A DNA stretch of 39,533 bases, from NCBI RefSeq assembly GCF_017874425.1, contig NZ_JAGGLL010000033.1, positions 1 through 39,533 on the forward strand, in the 5' to 3' direction. Position numbers and translations under genes: made by a program. The stretch is from Clostridium punense. GTDB lineage: Bacteria; Bacillota; Clostridia; Clostridiales; Clostridiaceae. Under the pieces are notes generated by a model. That model saw only the letters and a list, made by a program, of their open reading frames with translations, was not told where the DNA came from and did no database searches. Positions 18,481 through 26,312 of this stretch are shown one piece after another; the first letter of the stretch is position 1; the number at the start of each line of letters is the position of its first letter.

Positions 18481-18533
18481 AAAGACACTTGTATATCAGA
18501 ATTGTAATGATTTTAATATAAAAGTGTCTTTTC
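18481..18533 (+). terminator. Terminator after spo0A
   Basis: AAAGACACTT (18481-18490) pairs with AAGTGTCTTT (18522-18531), followed by TT and a T-rich stretch. The loop is long, about 31 bases. Confidence 0.65.
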
Positions 18534-18761
18534 GTTTGTATAGAATTAAGAAAAATTTAATGATATCAAAGGATTCATTAGAAGAATTTATGATTGATTG
18601 CATAAAGGAAGATATAACTACGTAAAACTTTGAGATTGAGTTTCAAATACGGAATATTTAAGTAACCATATAGAAATGAAATCTAATCTTTTTTGAAAAT
18701 AATATCACAAAATTTTATGTTTTGGTTATAATTATAATTAAAGAGAATAAACTAATATAGA
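18534..18761. other. Gene-free stretch after spo0A
   Basis: Only short open frames without ribosome sites are seen. A TATAAT-containing AT-rich segment occurs near 18730, and a hairpin follows at 18762. Confidence 0.4.
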
Positions 18762-18788
18762 GAGGATATAGTGGCATATATCCCCTCC
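18762..18788 (-). terminator. Hairpin downstream of the small peptide gene
   Basis: GAG-A-GGATATA and TATATCC-C-CTC form a nearly perfect stem with a six-base loop. On the minus strand it begins 13 bases after the stop codon of the 38-aa gene. The following bases are only moderately T-rich, so it may be a weak terminator or an RNA-stabilising hairpin. Confidence 0.45.
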
Positions 18789-18800
18789 AAGTTATTAATA

Positions 18801-18917
18801 TTAGTCACTACCTAGTATTAGTAAAAGAATTTTATACAGATAAATCAAATACAAAAGAGTTAACACTCTATCAGTGACTTTTTTAGGTGTTGGCTTTTTT
18901 GTTTTGTTGTTACACAT
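18801..18917 (-). CDS. Small lysine-rich/hydrophobic peptide (38 aa), toxin-like
   Basis: This short frame has an unusually good ribosome site: AGGAGGTGAT, four bases, then ATG on the minus strand. The product starts MCNNKTKKPTPKKV, a basic, polar N terminus with six lysines in the first 13 residues. It continues as one hydrophobic, leucine- and tyrosine-rich helix (about residues 18-36) and ends GSD. I do not recognise the family. Size and hydropathy resemble type I toxin or small membrane-stress peptides, but the basic end is N-terminal here. A hairpin follows the stop. It is convergent with spo0A and isolated from other genes. Confidence 0.55.
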   Translation of the reverse strand: MCNNKTKKPTPKKVTDRVLTLLYLIYLYKILLLILGSD

Positions 18918-19023
18918 TTTTATCACCTCCTATTTTATTATATGTGCAACTTATATGTTATATGTCTAAGTTGCCTAAGATAGCAGTATATGTTTTCAAA
19001 GAAATTTTAGAACGGTTTAAATA

Positions 19024-19155
19024 ATGAAAAAGGGACTAGAACATATTAAATTTCCTAAAGAATTTATGCTAGATTCTTCACATGAAAGGATTTTTCAAAT
19101 TTCTATGGAATATATTTATAAAGATATAGTAGTAATTAGATGTGAAGGGGTATGA
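19024..19155 (+). CDS. Doubtful small ORF (43 aa)
   Basis: An open frame from ATG 19024 with no ribosome site. Its stop overlaps the ribosome site and start region of the next membrane-protein gene. The C-terminal YIYKDIVVIRC reads like a protein strand, so it could be a remnant of a longer gene. No family is recognised. Confidence 0.2.
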   Translation: MKKGLEHIKFPKEFMLDSSHERIFQISMEYIYKDIVVIRCEGV

Positions 19156-19159
19156 GATA

Positions 19160-19378
19160 TTGAAACCTATTTTATCAAAAACTTTATTTGGTATGGGTAC
19201 TATACTGCTGGTATGCTTTTTTGGAGGTTTAGTATATATACATTATGATTATTATACTAATACACTTCCTTCCTATTCTTCTTATCCAATAAGTGTTCCT
19301 ATTATAATCCATGGAGTAATATTTTTGTTTCCGAGCATTCTATGCTTTATAATATCCAGAGTGCTAAAATCAAAATAA
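19160..19378 (+). CDS. Small two-helix membrane protein, unknown function
   Basis: Two hydrophobic helices (about residues 8-28 and 45-67), separated by a short Tyr/Ser/Pro-rich loop, and a basic C terminus (SRVLKSK) are seen. A GTG at 19142 is in frame. The AAGGGG site at 19145-19150 instead points to TTG 19160, giving 72 aa. A perfect 8-bp hairpin ending in T follows immediately. No family is recognised. Confidence 0.5.
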   Translation: MKPILSKTLFGMGTILLVCFFGGLVYIHYDYYTNTLPSYSSYPISVPIIIHGVIFLFPSILCFIISRVLKSK

Positions 19379-19397
19379 AAAACTAACTTTTAGTTTT
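19379..19397 (+). terminator. Short terminator-like hairpin
   Basis: AAAACTAA and TTAGTTTT pair perfectly around a three-base loop just after the stop codon of the small membrane gene. Confidence 0.45.
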
Positions 19398-19471
19398 ATA
19401 ATTTAAGTGACTTTTGGGATTAATGTATTCATAACATTGTATAACTAGAGATATGAAAAATGTAAGAAGAT

Positions 19472-19513
19472 AAAAAGAGAGTAGATGTATAATAAAATTT
19501 ACTACTCTCTTTT
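19472..19513. terminator. Bidirectional terminator-like hairpin
   Basis: AAAAGAGAGTAG (ending 19484) and CTACTCTCTTTT (19502-19513) form a 12-bp stem with A and T runs on the two sides. Confidence 0.6.
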
Positions 19514-19634
19514 AGTTTTTAATTGAAATTACCATATATTAAAACATGAAGGAAAACAGAATATGTGCTTTAAATTTTAAATACATATATTAAGTGAAAA
19601 TTTGAATTAGGTAATTTTCTTATTTAGCCTTTCA

Positions 19635-19740
19635 GCTATAGGCTTCCTTAGTAAAAGTTTAGTTTATTTATCTTAAAAAAAGCCTTAAGGGAATCATGGT
19701 AGTACCCATGTATAAGTTAAGTTTTTATGCTAGTTATCTA
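19635..19740 (+). repeat. GGGAACC repeat family, copy 3
   Basis: It aligns with the reverse complement of copies 1 and 2 through TATAGGCTT, the CTTAAGGGAATCA block, GTATAAGTTAAGTTTT and a degenerate GCTAGTTATCTA end. It lies just upstream of the spoIIM promoter. Confidence 0.65.
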
Positions 19741-19807
19741 AATATAGCTTCACTATATGATGCTATGAGTTTTACAAGTGAGCTTGTACAATTATAGAAA
19801 TTTTAAG

Positions 19808-19836
19808 GAATATTCTCCTAAGTATTGTCATAGATA
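19808..19836 (+). promoter_or_regulatory. Sigma-E-like promoter for spoIIM
   Basis: GAATATT (19808-19814), a 14-base spacer and CATAGATA (19829-19836) resemble the mother-cell sigma-E pattern. SpoIIM is sigma-E dependent in B. subtilis. Confidence 0.6.
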
Positions 19837-19875
19837 TGAACTAATTCATTGATTAAAACTAAGGGGGAAATATTT

Positions 19876-20517
19876 ATGACTTTCAGAAACCTTATGGAAA
19901 ATTTTAATAAACATTTTAGAGATAACTTATTGATGTACCTATTGACTATATTATTTCTATGCACAGGCATTATTTTGGGTATTTATAGCGTGAAATATAT
20001 GAGCAACAATGATAAAAGCAGCTTAGTAAATTACATCACATCACTTAGCCAATCTAGTACTTTAGAAGGAATAAATAATAAAGCAATATTTTTTGAGGCT
20101 TTAAAAAGCAACTTGCCAATAATTATTGGATATTGGTTTCTAGGGTTAACCATTGTAGGTATTCCAGTGATATTAGTTTTATGTATTTTTAAAGGTTTCT
20201 CCATTGGATTTACTATTAGTTTTTTTGTATATAGTTTAAAGGATAGAGGACTTCTCTTAGCTGTTTTAGGCGTTTTACCACAAAATATAATTTATATTCC
20301 TTGTGTTATCTTAGCTTCTGTTTTATCAATTCAATTTTCTCTTGGGATGCTGAAAGAAAAGCTTAATAAAGGATATAAGGGGTCAAAAGGAAGTAGTGTT
20401 GCAGGATATAGTGTGTCGTTCTTATTTCTTATAGGATTTATGATACTAGGATTTTTACTTGAAGCATTCATCACACCTTCTCTTATAAAGTTTGCACTAA
20501 AAGGCGTGAGTATGTAG
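19876..20517 (+). CDS. spoIIM: Stage II sporulation protein M
   Basis: Membrane component of the SpoIIDMP engulfment machine, which dissolves septal peptidoglycan and drives membrane migration. It is 213 aa with about five hydrophobic helices and the family region FKGFSIGFTISFFVYSLKDRG followed by LPQNIIYIPC. The frame opens at TTG 19849, but the AAGGGGGAAA site fixes ATG 19876. Confidence 0.95.
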   Translation: MTFRNLMENFNKHFRDNLLMYLLTILFLCTGIILGIYSVKYMSNNDKSSLVNYITSLSQSSTLEGINNKAIFFEALKSNLPIIIGYWFLGLTIVGIPVILVLCIFKGFSIGFTISFFVYSLKDRGLLLAVLGVLPQNIIYIPCVILASVLSIQFSLGMLKEKLNKGYKGSKGSSVAGYSVSFLFLIGFMILGFLLEAFITPSLIKFALKGVSM

Positions 20518-20521
20518 TAGC

Positions 20522-20743
20522 ATGAGAAAAGATATAAAGAAGTTCTTATTTTACTACTTTCAGTCTTTACTAATATTAGTGATTATGGGTATAATATTAC
20601 CATATTTAATTGATAACTTCCTGCATTATTTAACTAAAGACTCAAACATATACCAAAATAGTATTCTTGTATCAAAAACTATTAACAAACAATTAGAAAT
20701 ATTGTATAATTATGTTTATACTTTTAAAGTTTTGATTAGATAG
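20522..20743 (+). CDS. Small membrane protein downstream of spoIIM, unknown
   Basis: A 73-aa product with one strong hydrophobic helix (about residues 8-29) after a basic start (MRKDIKK), then a polar tail. The ATG comes five bases after the spoIIM stop with no separate ribosome site, implying translational coupling. Co-transcription with a sigma-E gene suggests a mother-cell role. I do not recognise the family. Confidence 0.55.
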   Translation: MRKDIKKFLFYYFQSLLILVIMGIILPYLIDNFLHYLTKDSNIYQNSILVSKTINKQLEILYNYVYTFKVLIR

Positions 20744-21052
20744 TTGGTAGTGAGTTATAATAACCATATTTAATTTCTAACCATGTACTTAGTTTTTCAC
20801 TAATAAAACTAAGAATATGCAAATAAACTCTTGAACAACTATAGCTTTTCTGCATATAACTATAAGAAAGTATAAATATTGAAAACTTTATATATAGAAA
20901 GAATGCAATAAAGATACTGATAAATATATCTAATTTTATTTTGGATTCCCTTTTATATAAATTGGTTAAAAGTATTTTATAATGTACAAGTATTATTGCA
21001 AATTTTATAGATTATTTTAAAATATAAATATTAAGTTATTTTTAAAGAAGTG
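20744..21052. other. Gene-free AT-rich stretch
   Basis: It contains a hairpin CTTAGTTTT..AAAACTAAG near 20789-20813 that may end the spoIIM transcript, and nothing else recognisable. Confidence 0.4.
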
Positions 21053-21055
21053 CCA

Positions 21056-21118
21056 CTATTATTCTTATAAAAATTATTCTAGTAAGGAATAATTTTTAAT
21101 GTTTAATAGATAGGCACA
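21056..21118. repeat. Long AT-rich hairpin
   Basis: GTGCC and GGCAC close the hairpin, and an inner perfect 11-bp stem AAAAATTATTC/GAATAATTTTT encloses a short loop. There is no T run, so it is more likely a palindromic element than a terminator. Confidence 0.5.
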
Positions 21119-21186
21119 TCATTTATTTAATATATGTTTTGTACAGGCTTTATCGCATACTTATTAAAACCATTAATATTAATGTG

Positions 21187-21319
21187 TTTAACAACATTTT
21201 TGAAGCTTCAAGTCTGCCATCTTCTAAGGTGGCAGTTGCTCAGCCTAGAAAATGTGCTTTGGTGGTAGTGAAAATCTTATTCCAAAGTTGTTAAAAAAAT
21301 GAAATTGTTCATTATTTAA
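21187..21319 (+). repeat. Structured RNA-like repeat, copy B (upstream of deoB)
   Basis: It aligns with copy A over TTTAACAAYATTTT, GCAGTTGCTCA.CCTA, GTGCTTTGRTGRTAG, TTCCAAAGTTGTTAA and the AATGAA..TTCATT tail. CTGCC (21214-21218) can pair with GGTAG (21263-21267), keeping the stem seen in copy A despite changed bases. A local hairpin CTGCCATC/GGTGGCAG is also possible. Confidence 0.65.
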
Positions 21320-21367
21320 TTGGTATGCAAAAGTAAAATCAAGAGAATAGTAATACTAAATAATATT

Positions 21368-21545
21368 GAGGCATCTTCAAAAAATAAATAAGTCAGTCTT
21401 CTCGGCTATTTTGTGTTATACTGCGTCAAGAGAACCCTTAGATAGCGCTACTATCTGCAGAACCTGTTTCCTGGTCGCACAAGCTTGCTTGTGAACTCAA
21501 AATATCCTTTACATCTTTGACTTGTTATTTATTTTCAGATGCCTT
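21368..21545. mobile_element. MITE-like element abutting deoB
   Basis: About 178 bp with 28-bp imperfect terminal inverted repeats: GAGGCATCTTCAAAAAATAA.. on the left against ..TTATTTTCAGATGCCTTA on the right. Internal complementary segments (GGCTATTTTG with CAAAATATCC; CACAAGC/GCTTGTG at 21478-21493; AGATAG/CTATCT at 21440-21456) would fold the whole unit into one branched hairpin. It has no coding capacity. Its right end is 22 bases from the deoB start, so the deoB leader must cross it. Confidence 0.7.
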
Positions 21546-21567
21546 AGTAAGAAGAAAGGAAGATAAT

Positions 21568-22743
21568 ATGAAGAGAAAAGTTACTTTGATTGTTCTTGAT
21601 AGTGTAGGCATTGGAGAACTACCAGATGCAAAGTCATATGGTGATGAAGGTAGCAACACATTAGGAAACATCGCAAAAGCAGTTAAAGATTTTAAACTAC
21701 CAAATTTAGAGAGAATAGGGCTAGGAAATATAGATGAAATGGTAGGGTTCCCAGTTAATAATAATGCAACGGGAGCCTATGGAAGATGTGCAGAATTATC
21801 CAAAGGCAAGGATACTATTACTGGACACTGGGAAATAGCAGGAGTAATACTCGAAACACCATTAAATACTTACCCAAATGGATTTCCACAGGAAATAATA
21901 GAAGAGTTTGAAAATAAAATTGGAAGAAAAACCTTAGGTAATGTAGTTGCTTCAGGAACTGCTATAATTGATGACCTTGGTGAAGAGCATATGAGAACAG
22001 GCTATCCAATAATATATACTTCAGCAGATAGCGTGTTTCAAATAGCTGCTCATGAAGAGATAATATCCATAGATGAGCTATATAAAATGTGTGAGATTGC
22101 TAGGGAAATGCTTGTAGGAGATAAAATGGTAGGAAGAGTAATTGCAAGACCATTTATCGGCTCAGGAAAGGGTAATTTTACTAGAACTTCAAATAGACAT
22201 GACTATGCCATAGAACCATTCAGCAAAACTATGCTTGAATATATAAGTGAAGCAAACCAAAGCGTAATGGCTGTGGGAAAAATTAAAGATATTTACACTG
22301 GTAAAGGGGTTACTGATTCCATTACTATAAAAAATAATATGGATGGAGTAGAAAAAACTCTTGAATTCATGAGAAGTGATAAAAATGGATTAATATTCTC
22401 TAATTTAGTTGACTTTGATATGAAATATGGTCACAGAAATGATGTTGAAGGCTATGCAAATGCACTAATAGAGTTTGACAACAGATTACCTGAGATTATA
22501 AGTGCATTAGGAGAAAATGATATACTTATGATAACAGCAGATCATGGTTGCGATCCAACAACTGAAAGTACAGACCACTCTAGAGAATATATTCCTGTTC
22601 TTGTGTATGGAAAGAATATTAAAGAAAATGCTAATATTGGAACTCGTAGTGGGTTTAGTGATATAGGAAAAACAATTTTAGATTTATTAGAAGTTGAAAA
22701 TGAATTAGCAGGAGAAAGTTTTGCGAAACTAATACAAAAGTAG
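21568..22743 (+). CDS. deoB: Phosphopentomutase
   Basis: Converts (deoxy)ribose 1-phosphate to the 5-phosphate in nucleoside salvage. A 391-aa alkaline-phosphatase-superfamily enzyme with [12 protein letters not shown] at the N terminus, DTITGHWE, and the late metal-binding [18 protein letters not shown]. The frame continues upstream through the MITE to TTG 21517, but AGAAAGGA before ATG 21568 and family alignment fix this start. Confidence 0.95.
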   Translation: MKRKVTLIVLDSVGIGELPDAKSYGDEGSNTLGNIAKAVKDFKLPNLERIGLGNIDEMVGFPVNNNATGAYGRCAELSKGKDTITGHWEIAGVILETPLNTYPNGFPQEIIEEFENKIGRKTLGNVVASGTAIIDDLGEEHMRTGYPIIYTSADSVFQIAAHEEIISIDELYKMCEIAREMLVGDKMVGRVIARPFIGSGKGNFTRTSNRHDYAIEPFSKTMLEYISEANQSVMAVGKIKDIYTGKGVTDSITIKNNMDGVEKTLEFMRSDKNGLIFSNLVDFDMKYGHRNDVEGYANALIEFDNRLPEIISALGENDILMITADHGCDPTTESTDHSREYIPVLVYGKNIKENANIGTRSGFSDIGKTILDLLEVENELAGESFAKLIQK

Positions 22744-22771
22744 ATAGCTAAGAAGCTTTAGGAGGATAATT

Positions 22772-23587
22772 ATGGAACTAAATATAATAAAAGAAAGTGT
22801 TGAGTATGTAAAGAGCAGATTAAATTTTGAACCAGAAATTGGAGTGATTTTAGGCTCTGGTCTTGGTGATATGGCAGATACTCTAGAAGAAAGAGTAGTA
22901 ATTAAATACTCAGAGGTGCCTAACCTACCAGTATCTACAGTGCATGGCCATGCTGGACAATTTGTAGTAGGAAAACTAGGTAATAAAAAAGTAATAATGA
23001 TGCAAGGAAGATTCCACTTCTATGAAGGACATAAAATGAATGTTCTTGCACTTCCAATATATATAATGAAGTATATTGGAGTAAAATCTCTAATTGTTAC
23101 TAATGCTTGTGGAGGAGCAAACACATCTTTTGTTCCAGGTGACTTAATGATTATAAAAGATCATATAAACTTTGCTGGAAGCAATCCACTAATAGGAAAG
23201 AATGAAGAAGAAATTGGACCGAGATTCCCAGATATGTCCACTGCCTACGATAAAGAATATATTCAACTTGCTAAAGAAGTAGGAACAACTTTAAATATGG
23301 ATTTAAAAGAAGGAACTTACATGATGTTTACAGGTCCAACTTATGAGACGCCAGCTGAAGTTAGAATGGCTAGAATTCTTGGTGCAGATGCTGTTGGTAT
23401 GTCTACGGTACCAGAGGTTATAGCTGCAAGACACTGTGGCTTAAGAGTATTAGGAATATCTTGTATTACAAATATGGCTGCTGGAATATTAGATCAACCT
23501 TTAAATCATGAGGAAGTTATTGAAACTTCAACTAAAGTTAAGAGCAAATTTATCTCTTTAGTTAATGATATAATACAAAAAATTTAA
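22772..23587 (+). CDS. punA: Purine-nucleoside phosphorylase (6-oxopurine type)
   Basis: Trimeric-type PNP, 271 aa, that cleaves purine nucleosides with phosphate. GVILGSGLG (phosphate serine), the STVHGHAGQ histidine loop, MTGPTYETPAEV-like (FTGPTYETPAEV) and DAVGMSTVPEV motifs are complete. The base-specificity Asn is present at residue 234 (SCITNMA), so inosine and guanosine are the expected substrates. AGGAGG precedes the ATG, 28 bases after deoB. The ribose 1-phosphate it makes feeds DeoB. Confidence 0.95.
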   Translation: MELNIIKESVEYVKSRLNFEPEIGVILGSGLGDMADTLEERVVIKYSEVPNLPVSTVHGHAGQFVVGKLGNKKVIMMQGRFHFYEGHKMNVLALPIYIMKYIGVKSLIVTNACGGANTSFVPGDLMIIKDHINFAGSNPLIGKNEEEIGPRFPDMSTAYDKEYIQLAKEVGTTLNMDLKEGTYMMFTGPTYETPAEVRMARILGADAVGMSTVPEVIAARHCGLRVLGISCITNMAAGILDQPLNHEEVIETSTKVKSKFISLVNDIIQKI

Positions 23588-23599
23588 TTATATAATTAT

Positions 23600-23629
23600 C
23601 ATATTCCTTCTCAATTGGGAAGGAATATG
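23600..23629 (+). terminator. Terminator-like hairpin between the two PNP genes
   Basis: An 11-bp perfect stem CATATTCCTTC/GAAGGAATATG with an 8-base loop and a weak T tail. It suggests that the second PNP gene is transcribed separately or at lower level. Confidence 0.6.
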
Positions 23630-23836
23630 TATTTATTCATTATTTGAGGCACTTACTTAGTTAAATTTTAAATTCTAAGTTTTAATTTCTAAGTTTTAAT
23701 TTAGTAAGTGTTGTGTTCTTATATAAATTTAAGCACAGTATTTGAAGAAAGTTTCTCAAAGAAGAAATATGAAGTTCCTTATTTAAAAGAATTTCTATGA
23801 AAAAAGAAAAACTAAGGAAAGTTTGGAGGGTTTATC

Positions 23837-24655
23837 ATGGATTTATTAAAAAGAATGGAAGAAGCTAAGGCATTTATTCTTGGAAAGTATAGTGAAAAAA
23901 TTGATGTTGCTATAATACTTGGAAGTGGCTTAGGTGGAATTGTTAATGACATTGAAGAGCAAAAAACAATAAAGTATTCTGACATTCCAGGGTTTCCTGA
24001 GTCCACAGTAAAGGGCCATGCAGGGGAAATGATAATCGGAAAGTTACGTGGAAAAACAGTATTAGCTATGAATGGAAGATTCCATTATTATGAAGGTTAT
24101 GATATGGAAACAGTTACTTTTCCAGTAAGAGTAATTAAAGCTTTAGGCATTAAAGATATAATTATCACTAATGCTGCTGGCGGAATGAATCCTAACTTTG
24201 AGCCAGGAGATTTAATGATTATTACAGACCATATTAATATGATAGGTAACAATCCTTTAATTGGAGGAAACTTTGAGGAGTTAGGTCCAAGATTCCCAGA
24301 TATGTCCTGTGCATATAATAAAGAATTAAGAAAAATAGCTTTAGATTCTGCTCAAGACCTTGGCATAAAAGTTCAACAAGGGGTTTATTGCCCAGTGTCA
24401 GGACCTACTTATGAGACACCAGCAGAGCTTAATATGTTAAGATTAATTGGTGGAGATGCGGTAGGTATGTCTACAGTTCCAGAAGTAATAGTTGCAAATC
24501 ATATGTCTATGAGAGTACTTGGAATTTCTTGTATAACTGATATGGCACTTGCTGATAATTTAGAACCTCTTGATCACTCAAGAGTTGTTGAAACTGCTAA
24601 TAGAGCAATGGCAAAATTTATATCCTTAGTAAAAGAGATAGTAGAGAAAATTTAA
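23837..24655 (+). CDS. Purine-nucleoside phosphorylase paralogue with Asn-to-Asp change
   Basis: A 272-aa PNP of the same family as its neighbour, with intact phosphate (ILGSGLGG), His loop (STVKGHAGE), SGPTYETPAEL and DAVGMSTVPEV motifs. At the base-specificity position the Asn is replaced by Asp235 (SCITDMA). In human PNP the Asn-to-Asp change at the equivalent place allows adenosine, and methylthioadenosine phosphorylases naturally carry Asp there. I infer activity on 6-aminopurine nucleosides. TTTGGAGGG precedes the ATG. It has its own 5' region. Confidence 0.88.
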   Translation: MDLLKRMEEAKAFILGKYSEKIDVAIILGSGLGGIVNDIEEQKTIKYSDIPGFPESTVKGHAGEMIIGKLRGKTVLAMNGRFHYYEGYDMETVTFPVRVIKALGIKDIIITNAAGGMNPNFEPGDLMIITDHINMIGNNPLIGGNFEELGPRFPDMSCAYNKELRKIALDSAQDLGIKVQQGVYCPVSGPTYETPAELNMLRLIGGDAVGMSTVPEVIVANHMSMRVLGISCITDMALADNLEPLDHSRVVETANRAMAKFISLVKEIVEKI

Positions 24656-24693
24656 GGTAGAATTTTTAATTTAATTTTTTAATATATGTTTAG

Positions 24694-24812
24694 GCAGAAA
24701 TATTCACAGTGAATTTTAAATATATTCAACTATTTTTTTACTTATAAACTAGTGGTTCTGAAAAATAGTTTTTGAATAACTGTAATTTCTATCTGTGAAT
24801 ATCTTTAGAAAT
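24694..24812. repeat. Nested long inverted repeat upstream of pdp
   Basis: ATATTCACAG (24700-24709) pairs with CTGTGAATAT (24793-24802), and TATTCA..ACTATTTT (from 24723) with AAAATAGTTTTTGAATA (24762-24778). The whole segment would form one long imperfect hairpin in the pdp leader. Confidence 0.6.
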
Positions 24813-24869
24813 TTGATTCAACTTATAGTATAAAACAGTGTTGGATTTTAAAATTATGTATGTTTAGAT

Positions 24870-24908
24870 AGGAGGTGGATGTTTTTAGATTTTCTAAAAA
24901 CAATAACT
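24870..24908 (+). promoter_or_regulatory. pdp ribosome site separated from start by a hairpin
   Basis: AGGAGGTGG (24870-24878) is 30 bases from the family start codon. A perfect 8-bp hairpin with a TTT loop (24882-24900) lies between them. Folding it would bring the site to about 11 bases from ATG 24909. Confidence 0.5.
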
Positions 24909-26213
24909 ATGAGAATGTATGATTTAATTCTTAAAAAGAGAAACGGTAATGAATTAACCAAAGAAGAAATTAACTATTTCGTAGAAAACTACACAAATGG
25001 GGAGATTCCAGATTATCAAGTATCAGCTTTACTTATGGCAATCTTCTTCCAAAAAATGAATGGAAGAGAAACAGCTGACTTAACAATGGCTATGGTTAAC
25101 TCTGGTGATATTCTAGATTTAAGTGAGATAGAGGGTATTAAGGTTGATAAACATAGTACAGGTGGAGTAGGAGATACTACAACTTTAGTATTAGGACCTA
25201 TGGTTGCTGCTTTAGGTGTGCCAGTAGCTAAAATGTCAGGTAGAGGACTTGGACATACTGGTGGTACTATTGATAAATTAGAGTCCTTTAAGGGTTTTTC
25301 TGTAGAAATGCCTAGAGATAAGTTTATAGGTAATGTAAACAACATAAAAATAGCTGTTGGAGGACAAACAGGAGAATTAGCTCCAGCAGATAAGAAGCTT
25401 TACGCTCTTAGAGATGTAACGGCAACAGTAGATAATGTATCGTTAATAGCTTCAAGTATCATGAGTAAAAAAATTGCAGCAGGAGCAGACTGCATCGTTC
25501 TAGATGTTAAAGTTGGAGAAGGAGCTTTTATGAAAACTCCAGAAGCAGCACAGGAATTAGCAGCTGAAATGGTTAGTATAGGAACAAATGTTGGAAGGAA
25601 AACCGTAGCTATAATTTCAGATATGGATCAACCGCTAGGACTTGCTATAGGAAATGCTCTTGAAGTAGAAGAAGCAATTGATACTTTAAAGGGAAATGGA
25701 CCAAAGGATTTATTTGAACTTTGTTTAACCCTAGGAAGTTATATGGTAACCCTGGCTGGAGCAGCAAAAAATGTAGAAGAAGCTAGAGAAAAGCTTCAAG
25801 AAACTATAACTTCAGGAGCTGCTATAAATAAATTAAAAGAATTTGTTAAGGCACAAGGTGGAGATACTGCTTGCATAGACGACACTGCATTACTTCCTAA
25901 AGCTAAATATGTTGTTCCAGTTATGGCGGACACTGATGGAGTTATAGAAAAAATTCATGCTGAGAGTATTGGATTAATAGCTATGGAACTTGGAGCAGGA
26001 AGAGCAACTAAGGAAAGTATAATTGACTTAGCTGTAGGAATTGTGTTAAACAAAAAAAGAGGTGAAAAAGTATCTAAGGGAGATGTTATAGCTTATATAC
26101 ATAGCAATGATGAAAGCAATATAGAAAAAGCTAAACAAGATATTTTAAGTAATTATGTAATTTCACCAAATTATGTAGATAATATTCCATTAATTCATCA
26201 TATAGTAGATTAA
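24909..26213 (+). CDS. pdp: Pyrimidine-nucleoside phosphorylase
   Basis: Phosphorolysis of uridine, thymidine and deoxyuridine. It is 434 aa, close to the B. subtilis enzyme. [13 protein letters not shown] is the family N terminus. [14 protein letters not shown] (phosphate) and the [17 protein letters not shown] signature are intact. An in-frame ATG at 24879 would add 10 residues but directly abuts the AGGAGGTGG site. I prefer ATG 24909 or its neighbour two codons later. It works with DeoB and the PNPs. Confidence 0.93.
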   Translation: MRMYDLILKKRNGNELTKEEINYFVENYTNGEIPDYQVSALLMAIFFQKMNGRETADLTMAMVNSGDILDLSEIEGIKVDKHSTGGVGDTTTLVLGPMVAALGVPVAKMSGRGLGHTGGTIDKLESFKGFSVEMPRDKFIGNVNNIKIAVGGQTGELAPADKKLYALRDVTATVDNVSLIASSIMSKKIAAGADCIVLDVKVGEGAFMKTPEAAQELAAEMVSIGTNVGRKTVAIISDMDQPLGLAIGNALEVEEAIDTLKGNGPKDLFELCLTLGSYMVTLAGAAKNVEEAREKLQETITSGAAINKLKEFVKAQGGDTACIDDTALLPKAKYVVPVMADTDGVIEKIHAESIGLIAMELGAGRATKESIIDLAVGIVLNKKRGEKVSKGDVIAYIHSNDESNIEKAKQDILSNYVISPNYVDNIPLIHHIVD

Positions 26214-26215
26214 GT

Positions 26216-26244
26216 AAAAAGTCAGATTTTTAATCTGACTTTTT
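26216..26244 (+). terminator. Terminator after pdp
   Basis: AAAAAGTCAGAT and ATCTGACTTTTT form a perfect stem ending in T. Confidence 0.9.
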
Positions 26245-26312
26245 GTATTTTTGGATAATATATGAGTCTTTAGGTAAAAATAACTCTATAAAAAACATTA
26301 TGGAGGTAAGCT

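Noticed and set aside
18560-18626. Short frame ending CIKEDITT, faintly like the start of quinolinate phosphoribosyltransferase
   Set aside because: Only 21 residues, no ribosome site and no continuation in other frames.
19681-19720. Resemblance of repeat copy 3 (GGTAGTACC) to the T-box riboswitch core
   Set aside because: The core sequence varies between copies, no specifier arm or following terminator is seen, and no aminoacyl-tRNA synthetase or amino-acid gene follows any copy.
25016-25345. 109-codon minus-strand frame inside pdp
   Set aside because: Antisense shadow of a strongly conserved enzyme gene.
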